24,269 bases of DNA, taken from NCBI GenBank assembly GCA_031119195.1, contig JAVHYG010000008.1:1-24269 (forward strand), in the 5' to 3' direction. Within the stretch, counting starts at the first letter, position 1. Every line of letters starts with the position of its first letter. Both the position numbers and the translations under genes were made by a program. The stretch comes from Rickettsiella sp. (GTDB lineage Bacteria; Pseudomonadota; Gammaproteobacteria; Diplorickettsiales; Diplorickettsiaceae). The notes beneath the pieces are model-generated. The model was not told the DNA's origin. It made no database searches and saw only the letters and a program-made list of their open reading frames with translations. Shown here piece after piece: positions 15,822 through 23,126 of the stretch.

Positions 15822-15870
15822 AAAAAAATAAAAACAGTCTAAACCTCCCCTTTAAGGCGAGGTTTAGACT
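15822..15870 (-). terminator. Strong intrinsic terminator of the lipoprotein gene
   Basis: A 12-bp stem AGTCTAAACCTC (15836-15847) pairs with GAGGTTTAGACT (15859-15870), and the loop holds a further CCTT/AAGG pairing across one C-C mismatch. Read on the minus strand it is followed by GTTTTTATTTTTTT. It lies just past the lipoprotein stop and separates that gene from smc, which therefore should have its own promoter. Confidence 0.9.
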
Positions 15871-15892
15871 AAAAAGTCCCTATAGAAAGAAA

Positions 15893-16186
15893 TTATTGAA
15901 CTGGATGTAGTTTACCGTCTCGACCTTGGTAATATCTTACTTGATTGTTAGTGTTAGTTCCTGTACCGCGTCCTAGCGCACTACCAGCCATTGCACCGAT
16001 TGCTGCACCACCGATAGTCGCTACGGTTCGGCCTGTACCGCCACCGACTGTGTTACCTAAAAGACCACCAGCCACTGCACCCGTTAATCCACCTGCAACT
16101 GCACGTTGATCAGGAGACATAGTGTCACAAGCAGTTAGCCCAATTAAGGCAACCCCGATTAATAGAAAAGAATTGAACTTTTTCAT
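15893..16186 (-). CDS. Glycine-zipper lipoprotein
   Basis: This is a 97-residue predicted lipoprotein. Its signal peptide MKKFNSFLLIGVALIGLTAC ends in the lipobox LTAC, with Cys20 as the lipidation site. Residues about 30-75 form a glycine zipper with repeated AGG/GGG steps (AVAGGLTGAVAGGLLG, IGGAAIGAMAGSALG), typical of the glycine-zipper 2TM family that includes OsmB- and SlyB-like envelope proteins. The tail is short and polar (YYQGRDGKLHP). Such proteins sit in the outer membrane and often respond to envelope or osmotic stress, but the role here is unknown. An SD GGAG lies 8 nt before the ATG. It is a single-gene unit with its own terminator, divergent from dut. Confidence 0.85.
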   Translation of the reverse strand: MKKFNSFLLIGVALIGLTACDTMSPDQRAVAGGLTGAVAGGLLGNTVGGGTGRTVATIGGAAIGAMAGSALGRGTGTNTNNQVRYYQGRDGKLHPVQ

Positions 16187-16321
16187 GATTTTAACTCCAT
16201 GAAGTAAATTTTGGTGTATTTTTATTCATTGTCTTTATAAGAAAAGTATAGGTAGGGGGTGGGTGATTTACCAGATCCTGTATACTCATTCCCTAATTTG
16301 CTTATTGTTAGTTCCAAAAAG

Positions 16322-16350
16322 TGAACAGAAAACCTGTTTTGTAACATAAT
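16322..16350 (+). promoter_or_regulatory. Candidate dut promoter
   Basis: TGAACA (16322-16327) and CATAAT (16345-16350) are separated by 17 bp and would start transcription about 30 nt before the dut ATG. The match is moderate (4/6 and 5/6). Confidence 0.35.
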
Positions 16351-16385
16351 GATTATTTATTCTTAGAAAGAAAGAAGGAAGTTTT

Positions 16386-16838
16386 ATGAAAAATATCCAG
16401 CTTAAAATTTTGGATTCACGACTTGGAGAAGCATTTCTGCCTGCCTATGCAACTAAGGGTTCTGCGGGTTTAGATTTACGCGCCTGCCTAGAAGAAACCA
16501 TTCAATTATTGCCTAATCAGGTAGAGATGATCCCGACCGGTTTGGCGATTCATATTGCTCAAGTGGATATAGCAGCGGTAATTTTGCCTCGCTCTGGCTT
16601 AGGCCATAAACATGGCATAGTCTTAGGCAATTTGGTGGGTTTGATCGATTCTGACTATCAAGGCGAGCTTAAAATTTCTTGTTGGAATCGAGGTCAGGAT
16701 AGCTTTACTATTCAACCCGGTGATCGGATTGCCCAGCTAGTATTTGTTCCTATTGTAAGAACGGAGTTCAATATTGTTCTTGAATTTGCAGCCACCGAAC
16801 GTGGAGAAGGTGGCTTTGGTCACTCAGGTGTCGAATAA
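16386..16838 (+). CDS. dut: Deoxyuridine 5'-triphosphate nucleotidohydrolase (dUTPase)
   Basis: This hydrolyses dUTP to dUMP and pyrophosphate, keeping uracil out of DNA and supplying dUMP for dTMP synthesis. It acts as a cytoplasmic trimer. It is 150 residues (E. coli 151), with all five family motifs: SAGLDLRA (26-33), PRSGLGHKHG (68-77), GNLVGLIDSDYQGE (81-94) with catalytic Asp90, PGDRIAQLVF (111-120) and the C-terminal lid RGEGGFGHSG (139-148). The SD GAAGGAAG lies just upstream of the ATG. In many gammaproteobacteria dut lies beside coaBC; here its neighbours are a lipoprotein and an unrecognised gene. Confidence 0.97.
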   Translation: MKNIQLKILDSRLGEAFLPAYATKGSAGLDLRACLEETIQLLPNQVEMIPTGLAIHIAQVDIAAVILPRSGLGHKHGIVLGNLVGLIDSDYQGELKISCWNRGQDSFTIQPGDRIAQLVFVPIVRTEFNIVLEFAATERGEGGFGHSGVE

Positions 16839-16883
16839 ATTTTTAACCCAAGCTTTTTCATCTATTTAATTAATAATAGCGCT

Positions 16884-17789
16884 TTATTTGATTTTAAAAA
16901 TATTAATCTGGTCTTGAGAATTTGTAGTTTCATTAACACTTTCTTTGGTTTTTTTATTTTTGAAAAATTCGGAAACTCTAGTCGATTCTGAAGATTTTCG
17001 TTTTGGTGTTTGTGGTTGTTTAGTGTATGCAAATAGGTGAGCGATTGAACCTTCGGGAGGTTTTCTTAGAAAATTAATTGCTGATTCTTTAAAATTCATT
17101 AACTTATTATAGAATTCTTTGCTAAGTTCAAGTTCATCTTTTAGCTTAGTTACTTCATCAAAAGTGTCGATAACAAGTTGAATAGCAGCGTTAATTTTTT
17201 TATCGCATTGATTAGCATAACTTTTGGGTAGTAGTTTTTTTTCTTCATGTAGGCAATAAATACAGGCTTTGTAGGATCTTATAACATCGAATATTGTTTT
17301 GCATACCTCATTTTTTGGTTTTGAATCTAATAAGTTCCACTGTAGGGTTGCTAAATAGTCAAAAGCATCTGCGAGTAGATTAAAAATTATGGGCGGTAGA
17401 TGTTTTTCTGACGCGTTTTTTTCTTCAAGTAGGGTGTGATTTTCTCGAATATACTGACAATGTTCAGCTAATTTCTGAGTTAAACTACTTATATCTTTTA
17501 TTCGATCTTCAGCATTATTTTCTGTATTCATTGGCTCACATGCCACGTGCTTTTTTAAAACGATGTAGCGTTCTATGATAGAGAGCCTTTTATCTAATAT
17601 TTTTATTAATTTTTCATCCTTTTCATAGAGTGAAATTTCTTTATTTATTCCTTGTTTGTACTCATCAAATAGTTTAGATATCGTTCCATTTTGAAAAGCT
17701 ACTTCAGGAAGAATGGTCAATATGCGTTCTTCGGTAGGCAATACATTTTTGTTCCAATTTTCCACAGATATTTTTTTATTGATAGGCAT
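16884..17789 (-). CDS. Unrecognised 301-residue protein, candidate effector with bipartite NLS-like tail
   Basis: I recognise no family. The protein is mostly helical and hydrophilic, with no signal peptide or membrane segment. Residues about 40-240 are rich in Lys/Glu/Leu with possible helical-bundle character (for example KLIKILDKRLSIIERYIVL and DTFDEVTKLKDELELSKEF). The C-terminus holds TPKRKSSESTRVSEFFKNKKTK at 261-282: a KR pair, a 12-residue spacer and three lysines in the next five positions, which fits a classical bipartite nuclear localisation signal. The gene is AT-rich, stands alone between dut (convergent) and gabD, and has only a weak SD (CGGA). In an intracellular bacterium this profile fits a secreted effector, but that is an inference from composition. 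It could equally be a lineage-specific cytoplasmic protein. Confidence 0.65.
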   Translation of the reverse strand: MPINKKISVENWNKNVLPTEERILTILPEVAFQNGTISKLFDEYKQGINKEISLYEKDEKLIKILDKRLSIIERYIVLKKHVACEPMNTENNAEDRIKDISSLTQKLAEHCQYIRENHTLLEEKNASEKHLPPIIFNLLADAFDYLATLQWNLLDSKPKNEVCKTIFDVIRSYKACIYCLHEEKKLLPKSYANQCDKKINAAIQLVIDTFDEVTKLKDELELSKEFYNKLMNFKESAINFLRKPPEGSIAHLFAYTKQPQTPKRKSSESTRVSEFFKNKKTKESVNETTNSQDQINIFKIK

Positions 17790-18045
17790 GATATATCCGA
17801 AATTATATATGAAAATTTGTTTATCGAGATATTTTTTAATAGAAAAATAAATGAATACAGGCAGAATACTTTTTTTTTCTTAAAATAAGATTAATACCAC
17901 AGGAAATAGTTGGTAAAAAAAGGGAATCATGTGAAAAATTAGCTAAAAGTGAAGAGTAAAACAAAAACGCTGGAAGAAGTTGTGTAATAGTTTAAGCTTT
18001 TAGAATTTTGAATTTTCCTTCTTCTTCTGAACGAGAATAGATTTT

Positions 18046-18067
18046 GAAAAATAGCGCCTTAAGCTAT
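18046..18067 (-). terminator. Weak candidate terminator after gabD
   Basis: On the minus strand, ATAGC, a 7-nt loop, GCTAT and then TTTT overlap the gabD stop codon. The stem is only 5 bp, so termination would be inefficient, but it is where the long minus-strand run would be expected to end. Confidence 0.3.
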
Positions 18068-19515
18068 CTTGCAGTAAGTTCATTTAAACAAATGTATTTA
18101 ATCTCTAGATAGTCTTCAATGCCGTATTTTGATCCTTCGCGGCCTATACCGGATTGTTTAAAACCACCGAAAGGAGCGACTTCGTTTGAAGTACGTCCAG
18201 TATTAATACCGACAATGCCATAGTCCAATTGTTTTGAAATTTGGAAGATCTGATTGATGTTATTTGAATAAAAATAAGCAGCAAGCCCGAAATCAGTTGC
18301 ATTAGCTGCTGAAATTACTTCTTTTGTATCAGTGAATTTAAACAAAGCGGCGACAGGCCCAAATATTTCTTCTTTAGCAATCAACATCGTGGGTAAACAG
18401 TTTTTTAATACGGTAGGCTGGAAAAAACTTCCTCCTAGTTTATGTATTTTCCCACCACAAACAAGTTCTGCCCCTTTTTCAAGTGCGTCAGCGATATGTG
18501 TTTGTACTTTTTGAACAGCGGCTTGGTTGATAAGTGGCCCTTGTTGTACGCCTTTTACTAAACCAGGTCCCACTTTTAAAAGTTTGGCAGCATCACTAAA
18601 CTTTTTAGTAAAAATATCGTAAATTTTTTCATGAATATAAAAACGGTTGGTACAAACACAGGTTTGTCCGCTATTGCGAAATTTTGAAGCGATGGCTCCG
18701 ATAATAGCCGCATCAATATCGGCATCGGCAAAGACGATAAAAGGGGCATTGCCACCGAGTTCTAAGGAAACCTTTTTTACTTGCGAGGCACTGTTTTTCA
18801 TAAGTAATTTGCCAATTTGAGTTGATCCAGTAAAAGATATTTTGCGTATGGCAGGGTGTTTAGTGAATGTATCACCAATGATTTCTGAATTACCTGTGAT
18901 GACATTAAAAACGCCTTTCGGGATACCCGCTTTTTCGGCTAACACGGCAAGTGCGAATGCAGAAAAGGGTGTTAATGAGGAGGGTTTAATCACTACAGTG
19001 CATCCAGCGGCCAAGGCGGGTGCACATTTTCGTGTAATCATGGCATTGGGGAAGTTCCAAGGTGTAATGGCGCCGACAACACCGATAGCTTGTTTGTTTA
19101 CAAATAAATGTTGTCCGGGTTGTTTTGTTGGAATGATGTCTCCATAAATACGTTTGGCTTCTTCGGCAAACCATAAAATAAAAGAAGCTCCATAGCGAAT
19201 TTCTTCTTCTGCTTCTTTAAGTGGTTTTCCTTGTTCGGTGGTTAATATAAAAGCAAGATCGTTGCAATGTTCCAGAATTAGCGAATGCCATGCTGTAAGT
19301 GAATGCGCACGTTCAGCTGCGGTTTTGGATTGCCAATTTGGCCATGCATCTTTAGCTGCAACAATGGCATTTTCTATAGCTTCATTGGTTAAATCGGGTA
19401 CATTTCCTATTATTTTCTGGGTCGCAGGATTATAGACGCCTATAGTTTTTTTACTTTTTATCCATTTGCCATTGATATAACATTTTTCTGAAAAAAGTTG
19501 TTTATTAAGTGTCAT
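18064..19515 (-). CDS. gabD: NAD(P)-dependent succinate-semialdehyde dehydrogenase
   Basis: This oxidises succinate semialdehyde to succinate, feeding the TCA cycle from GABA or related routes. It is 483 residues (E. coli GabD 482). ALDH superfamily motifs are present: TPWNFP (151-156), KPSSLTP (177-183), FTGSTQIG (228-235), LELGGNAP with general base Glu252, and catalytic Cys286 in NSGQTCVCTN. The second cysteine, C288, gives the CxC pair typical of the SSADH group. The C-terminal PFGGFKQSGIGREGSKYGIEDYLE also matches that group. It starts 10 bp after corC with a good SD (GAGG, 8 nt from ATG), so it is likely co-transcribed with the corC cluster, where many gammaproteobacteria carry lnt. The exact semialdehyde substrate is inferred; close relatives act on glutarate semialdehyde. 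Confidence 0.88.
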   Translation of the reverse strand: MTLNKQLFSEKCYINGKWIKSKKTIGVYNPATQKIIGNVPDLTNEAIENAIVAAKDAWPNWQSKTAAERAHSLTAWHSLILEHCNDLAFILTTEQGKPLKEAEEEIRYGASFILWFAEEAKRIYGDIIPTKQPGQHLFVNKQAIGVVGAITPWNFPNAMITRKCAPALAAGCTVVIKPSSLTPFSAFALAVLAEKAGIPKGVFNVITGNSEIIGDTFTKHPAIRKISFTGSTQIGKLLMKNSASQVKKVSLELGGNAPFIVFADADIDAAIIGAIASKFRNSGQTCVCTNRFYIHEKIYDIFTKKFSDAAKLLKVGPGLVKGVQQGPLINQAAVQKVQTHIADALEKGAELVCGGKIHKLGGSFFQPTVLKNCLPTMLIAKEEIFGPVAALFKFTDTKEVISAANATDFGLAAYFYSNNINQIFQISKQLDYGIVGINTGRTSNEVAPFGGFKQSGIGREGSKYGIEDYLEIKYICLNELTAR

Positions 19516-19525
19516 AACTAAAACC

Positions 19526-20392
19526 TCACTTTACTTGATGGTCTTTGTTAATAGTGACTTGGAGTAAACGAATTTGTCGGTTGTCTGCTCGTAATACCTT
19601 GAATTGAAATTGCGAGAAGGTAAGACTTGCGCCGCGTTTAGGTAGATAACCAAATTTATTTGCAATAAATCCACCGATAGTATCGAATTGTTGGGTTGGG
19701 AATTCAGAATTAAAAAGCGTGTTAAAATCTTCAATAGGCATCAGCGCTTTTACTTGAAATTGATTAGGGTTTTGTTCGGTTACAAAAACTTCTTCATTGT
19801 CATCGTATTCATCTTCAATTTCTCCAACGATTTCTTCAAGCACGTCTTCAATCGTAACAAGACCTGAAACAGCACCATATTCATCGACGACAATAGCCAT
19901 ATGGTAATGTTTGTGTTGAAATTCTTCGAGTAAACTGTCTAAACGTTTACTTTCAGGTATAAAGACAGCAGGGCGTATTATATCGTGAATATTAAACATC
20001 TCATGCTGTGTTAAGGGATCATATTTAAGTAAGTCTTTAGCAAGTAATAATCCACTCATTTCTTTTTGTATGGCATCAAAAACAGGAAAACGAGAATGGC
20101 CTGAATCTATCACAATGGGTAAAATTTCATTGAGTGAGGCGTTGTCTGAAATTACCGTCATTTTAGCACGGGGAACCATGATATCTCGTACATGACGGCC
20201 CGATATCTGTAATACACCCTCTATCATTTTTAGTGCTTGTGTGTTGATTAGTTTACGTTGTTGTGAAATGCGTAATACCTGAATTAATTGTTCTCTATTC
20301 CTAGGTGTGCCTAATAAAATTTGATGAACGCGTGTGAACCAGGGCTGACATTTTTTTTTTCTTTTAAGATTATCCTCAGTAAGGGTTTTCAT
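19526..20392 (-). CDS. corC: CorC/HlyC-family CBS-domain protein (YbeX)
   Basis: This is a 288-residue cytoplasmic protein (E. coli CorC/YbeX 292). The N-terminal part leads to VRDIMVPRAKMTVI, opening a tandem CBS pair (about 70-190: SGHSRFPVFD, KDLLKYD, HYHMAIVVDEYGAVSGLVTIEDVLEEIVGEIEDEYD). A CorC/HlyC C-terminal domain (about 205-285) follows, with DTIGGFIANKFGYLPKRG. The CBS pair binds adenine nucleotides in characterised members. Historic work linked it to Mg/Co efflux; more recent work links ybeX to ribosome maturation. Its start overlaps the ybeY end by 17 bp, indicating coupled translation. Confidence 0.93.
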   Translation of the reverse strand: MKTLTEDNLKRKKKCQPWFTRVHQILLGTPRNREQLIQVLRISQQRKLINTQALKMIEGVLQISGRHVRDIMVPRAKMTVISDNASLNEILPIVIDSGHSRFPVFDAIQKEMSGLLLAKDLLKYDPLTQHEMFNIHDIIRPAVFIPESKRLDSLLEEFQHKHYHMAIVVDEYGAVSGLVTIEDVLEEIVGEIEDEYDDNEEVFVTEQNPNQFQVKALMPIEDFNTLFNSEFPTQQFDTIGGFIANKFGYLPKRGASLTFSQFQFKVLRADNRQIRLLQVTINKDHQVK

Positions 20393-20846
20393 AACCTAAT
20401 TCCTCTAATAATTGAATTTCCAGTGTTTCCATTTTTAATGCTTCTTTGGAAAGTATATGATCATAACCAATTAAGTGTAGGCAACCATGTATGATTAAAT
20501 GAGCCCAGTGTGCTAAACGTGTTTTTTGTTGCTGTTTTGCTTCTTTATTGACAAGTTCAGCGCAAATAACAAGATCTCCTAATAAAGGTGAATAAACGTC
20601 GGGCGGTGGTTCAAAAGGAAAGGATAAAATATTGGTTGGCCCTCTTTTATGACGATAAGTCTCGTTTAGATAAATACTTTCTTTTTTATTGACTATGCGA
20701 AGTGTGATGTTAGTTAAAGAAGTCCGGTTGATGAGAGCCTTATTTATCCAGCGTTGTAAATAGTAACGAGTAGGAATAAACGATTTACGTGATATGATTT
20801 GTAAGGCTATTTTAATCTGTTTTTTTTTGGGTTTTGTGTTTCTCAT
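20376..20846 (-). CDS. ybeY: Endoribonuclease YbeY (16S rRNA maturation)
   Basis: YbeY is a zinc-dependent endoribonuclease involved in 16S rRNA 3'-end processing and ribosome quality control. It is 156 residues (E. coli 155). The signature HGCLHLIGYDH contains the three metal-binding histidines His120, His124 and His130. Upstream, RGPTNILSFPFE and GDLVICAELV match the family core. The N-terminus is basic and overlaps phoH by 35 bp; no later Met gives a better start, so I keep this one. Position between phoH and corC is the classical arrangement. Confidence 0.95.
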   Translation of the reverse strand: MRNTKPKKKQIKIALQIISRKSFIPTRYYLQRWINKALINRTSLTNITLRIVNKKESIYLNETYRHKRGPTNILSFPFEPPPDVYSPLLGDLVICAELVNKEAKQQQKTRLAHWAHLIIHGCLHLIGYDHILSKEALKMETLEIQLLEELGYENPY

Positions 20847-21786
20847 AGGCCTGCAATATGGCTTTTACGAGGGGATGTCTGACACAATCACTTGTATCAA
20901 AGCAAGTAATGGCGATTTCCTTTATATCCTTTAAGATATTTAAAGAATGGTATAATCCAGAAAACTCTAAGCCGCGAGGTAAATCAGTTTGTGTGATATC
21001 GCCGTTAATCACTACTTTGGAATTGAAACCAACACGGGTTAAGAACATTTTCATTTGTTCTTTAGTGGTATTTTGTGCTTCATCTAGAATGATAAAAGCA
21101 TTATTTAAAGTGCGGCCTCGCATATAAGCTAAAGCAACCACTTCGATTATGTTTTGTTCTACGCATCGAGATACTTCTTCGGGCCCTAACATTTCGATCA
21201 ACGCATCATAGAGTGGACGAAAATAAGGGTCGAGCTTTTGGAAATAATCTCCGGGTAAAAAACCTAATTTTTCACCTGCTTCAACGGCAGGCCTTACTAA
21301 TATAATACGACTTATTTTTTCTTGCTCTAAAGCAGCTACTGCACATGCGACGGCTAAATAAGTTTTTCCCGTGCCAGCGGGTCCTAAACCAAAGTTAATA
21401 TCGTGATTTAAAATATTTTTTAGATAGTTTGTTTGGTTTAAGCCGTGTGGTTTGATCTTAGCGCGTCTTAATTTAATGTAAGTGTGCGGTGGTATGTTTT
21501 CAGATATATTAGGTTTGGTTTGTACAGTTTGTAGTTCTAAATGGATAGTGTCCGCTGTCAATGGTGTTTTACCTTGCGTTTGAGCGTAGAGGGAATGTAA
21601 AACCTTAACAGCGGCTTCAACTGCAGAAAGTGGACCATTAATTTGAAAGTCATGGCCACGGTTGTAAATACAAACTTTAAGCTGCTGTTCAATTTGACGT
21701 AAATGTTGATCAAAAGGACCACAGAGATTCGCTAATCGGTGATTATCTACAGGATTAAGTTGGAAACTATAAGGCTGTGCGTTCAA
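20812..21786 (-). CDS. ybeZ: PhoH-like ATPase (YbeZ)
   Basis: This is a 324-residue cytoplasmic P-loop ATPase of the PhoH family, thought to act on RNA together with YbeY. An N-terminal KH-like region (about 1-85) is followed by the ATPase domain: Walker A GPAGTGKT (135-142), RPAVEAGEKLGFLPGD, and Walker B FIILDEAQNTT (D235/E236). Then come MFLTRVGFNSKVVINGD and a C-terminal region. The length is slightly short of E. coli YbeZ (346, later-corrected starts vary). The ATG overlaps the miaB stop by 4 bp (ATGA), so the two are translationally coupled. Confidence 0.93.
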   Translation of the reverse strand: MNAQPYSFQLNPVDNHRLANLCGPFDQHLRQIEQQLKVCIYNRGHDFQINGPLSAVEAAVKVLHSLYAQTQGKTPLTADTIHLELQTVQTKPNISENIPPHTYIKLRRAKIKPHGLNQTNYLKNILNHDINFGLGPAGTGKTYLAVACAVAALEQEKISRIILVRPAVEAGEKLGFLPGDYFQKLDPYFRPLYDALIEMLGPEEVSRCVEQNIIEVVALAYMRGRTLNNAFIILDEAQNTTKEQMKMFLTRVGFNSKVVINGDITQTDLPRGLEFSGLYHSLNILKDIKEIAITCFDTSDCVRHPLVKAILQAYEKHKTQKKTD

Positions 21787-23111
21787 GTGCTTACTAATTC
21801 TCCTCGTAAAGAGTTTTTTAATACTTCAGTGATAGTGACAGAGACTATATGTCCAATTAAGTGACTATCTCCTTTAAAGTTTACCACACGATTATTTTCT
21901 GTACGTCCTTGCAATACATCTCTACTTTTTTTAGAAGGACCATCGACGAGTATTTTTTGTACACTTCCAAGCATTTGCTCACTTATGGCCTGTCCTTGAA
22001 ATACTAGGAGATTTTGCAGAATCTGTAAACGTTGTTTCTTAGTATCTAAACCTACATTATCTGGTAACTCAGCTGCTGGGGTACCTGGACGACGACTGTA
22101 AATAAAACTGAATGAGTAGTCGAAGCCAATGGATTCAATCAAATTCAGTGTTTTCTGAAAATCGTCGTCTGTTTCACCAGGAAAACCAATGATGAAATCA
22201 GAGGAAATGGCAATATCAGGTCTAACTTTACGCAATTTTCGAATTTTAGATTTAAATTCTAATTCAGTATAGCCACGTTTCATGGCGGCTAAAATGCGAT
22301 CAGAGCCGCTTTGTACTGGTAGATGTAAATGATTAACCAATTTAGGGACATCAGCATAGGCTTGGATCAATCGGTCGGAAAAAGCGAGCGGGTGTGAAGT
22401 AGTAAATCGGATACGATATATGCCTTCTAAAACTGAAATATAACGTATTAAGTCGGCTAAATCAGCAATACCGCCTTCGTGACGAGGACCTTGATAATCG
22501 TTAACATTTTGTCCTAATAGAGTGATTTCCCTAACACCTTGTTCACTAAGCGAGACAATTTCTGTGAGAACATCATCTAGAGGACGGCTAATTTCTTCGC
22601 CACGCGTGTAAGGGACAACGCAAAAGCTACAGTATTTATTACATCCTTCCATAATTGAAACAAATGCACGCACACCCTCTGCACGTGGTGTAGGCAAATG
22701 ATCAAACTTTTCAATTTCAGGAAATGAGATGTCGACAATCGAACGTTTCTTTTCTAAAACGTGATTAATGAGTTCTGGTAGGCGATGCAAGGTTTGTGGG
22801 CCAAATACAATATCTACAAAGGGTGCACGGCTAAGAATTCCCGCGCCTTCTTGGCTGGCAACACAACCGCCCACACCAATGATAAGATGCGGACGCTTAG
22901 CTTTTATTTTACGCCATTGTCCCACTTGAGAGAAAACTTTTTCTTGTGCTTTTTCACGAATGGAACAACTATTTAATAGAACAACATCGGCCTCAAAGGG
23001 ATCATCAGTCAAAACCAGATGATGTGAATGATGTAAAAGATTGGCCATACTGTTAGAGTCATATTCATTCATCTGGCAGCCGTGGGTTTCAATGTATAAT
23101 TTTTCTAACAT
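21783..23111 (-). CDS. miaB: tRNA-2-methylthio-N6-dimethylallyladenosine synthase MiaB
   Basis: MiaB is a radical-SAM methylthiotransferase that converts i6A37 to ms2i6A37 in tRNAs reading UNN codons. It is 442 residues (E. coli 474). The N-terminal UPF0004 domain carries the auxiliary cluster cysteines C12 (ETHGCQMNEYDS), C49 and C83. The radical-SAM cluster is C157/C161/C164 (MEGCNKYCSFCVVPYTRG). A C-terminal TRAM domain follows (LVDGPSKKSRDVLQGRTEN). All six cysteines are intact. It lies 15 bp after gatB and overlaps phoH, within one minus-strand operon. Confidence 0.97.
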   Translation of the reverse strand: MLEKLYIETHGCQMNEYDSNSMANLLHHSHHLVLTDDPFEADVVLLNSCSIREKAQEKVFSQVGQWRKIKAKRPHLIIGVGGCVASQEGAGILSRAPFVDIVFGPQTLHRLPELINHVLEKKRSIVDISFPEIEKFDHLPTPRAEGVRAFVSIMEGCNKYCSFCVVPYTRGEEISRPLDDVLTEIVSLSEQGVREITLLGQNVNDYQGPRHEGGIADLADLIRYISVLEGIYRIRFTTSHPLAFSDRLIQAYADVPKLVNHLHLPVQSGSDRILAAMKRGYTELEFKSKIRKLRKVRPDIAISSDFIIGFPGETDDDFQKTLNLIESIGFDYSFSFIYSRRPGTPAAELPDNVGLDTKKQRLQILQNLLVFQGQAISEQMLGSVQKILVDGPSKKSRDVLQGRTENNRVVNFKGDSHLIGHIVSVTITEVLKNSLRGELVST

Positions 23112-23126
23112 ACTTGTTTTATAAGT

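Noticed and set aside
18842..19147. 101-residue plus-strand frame inside gabD
   Set aside because: It is a shadow of the intact, conserved dehydrogenase frame.
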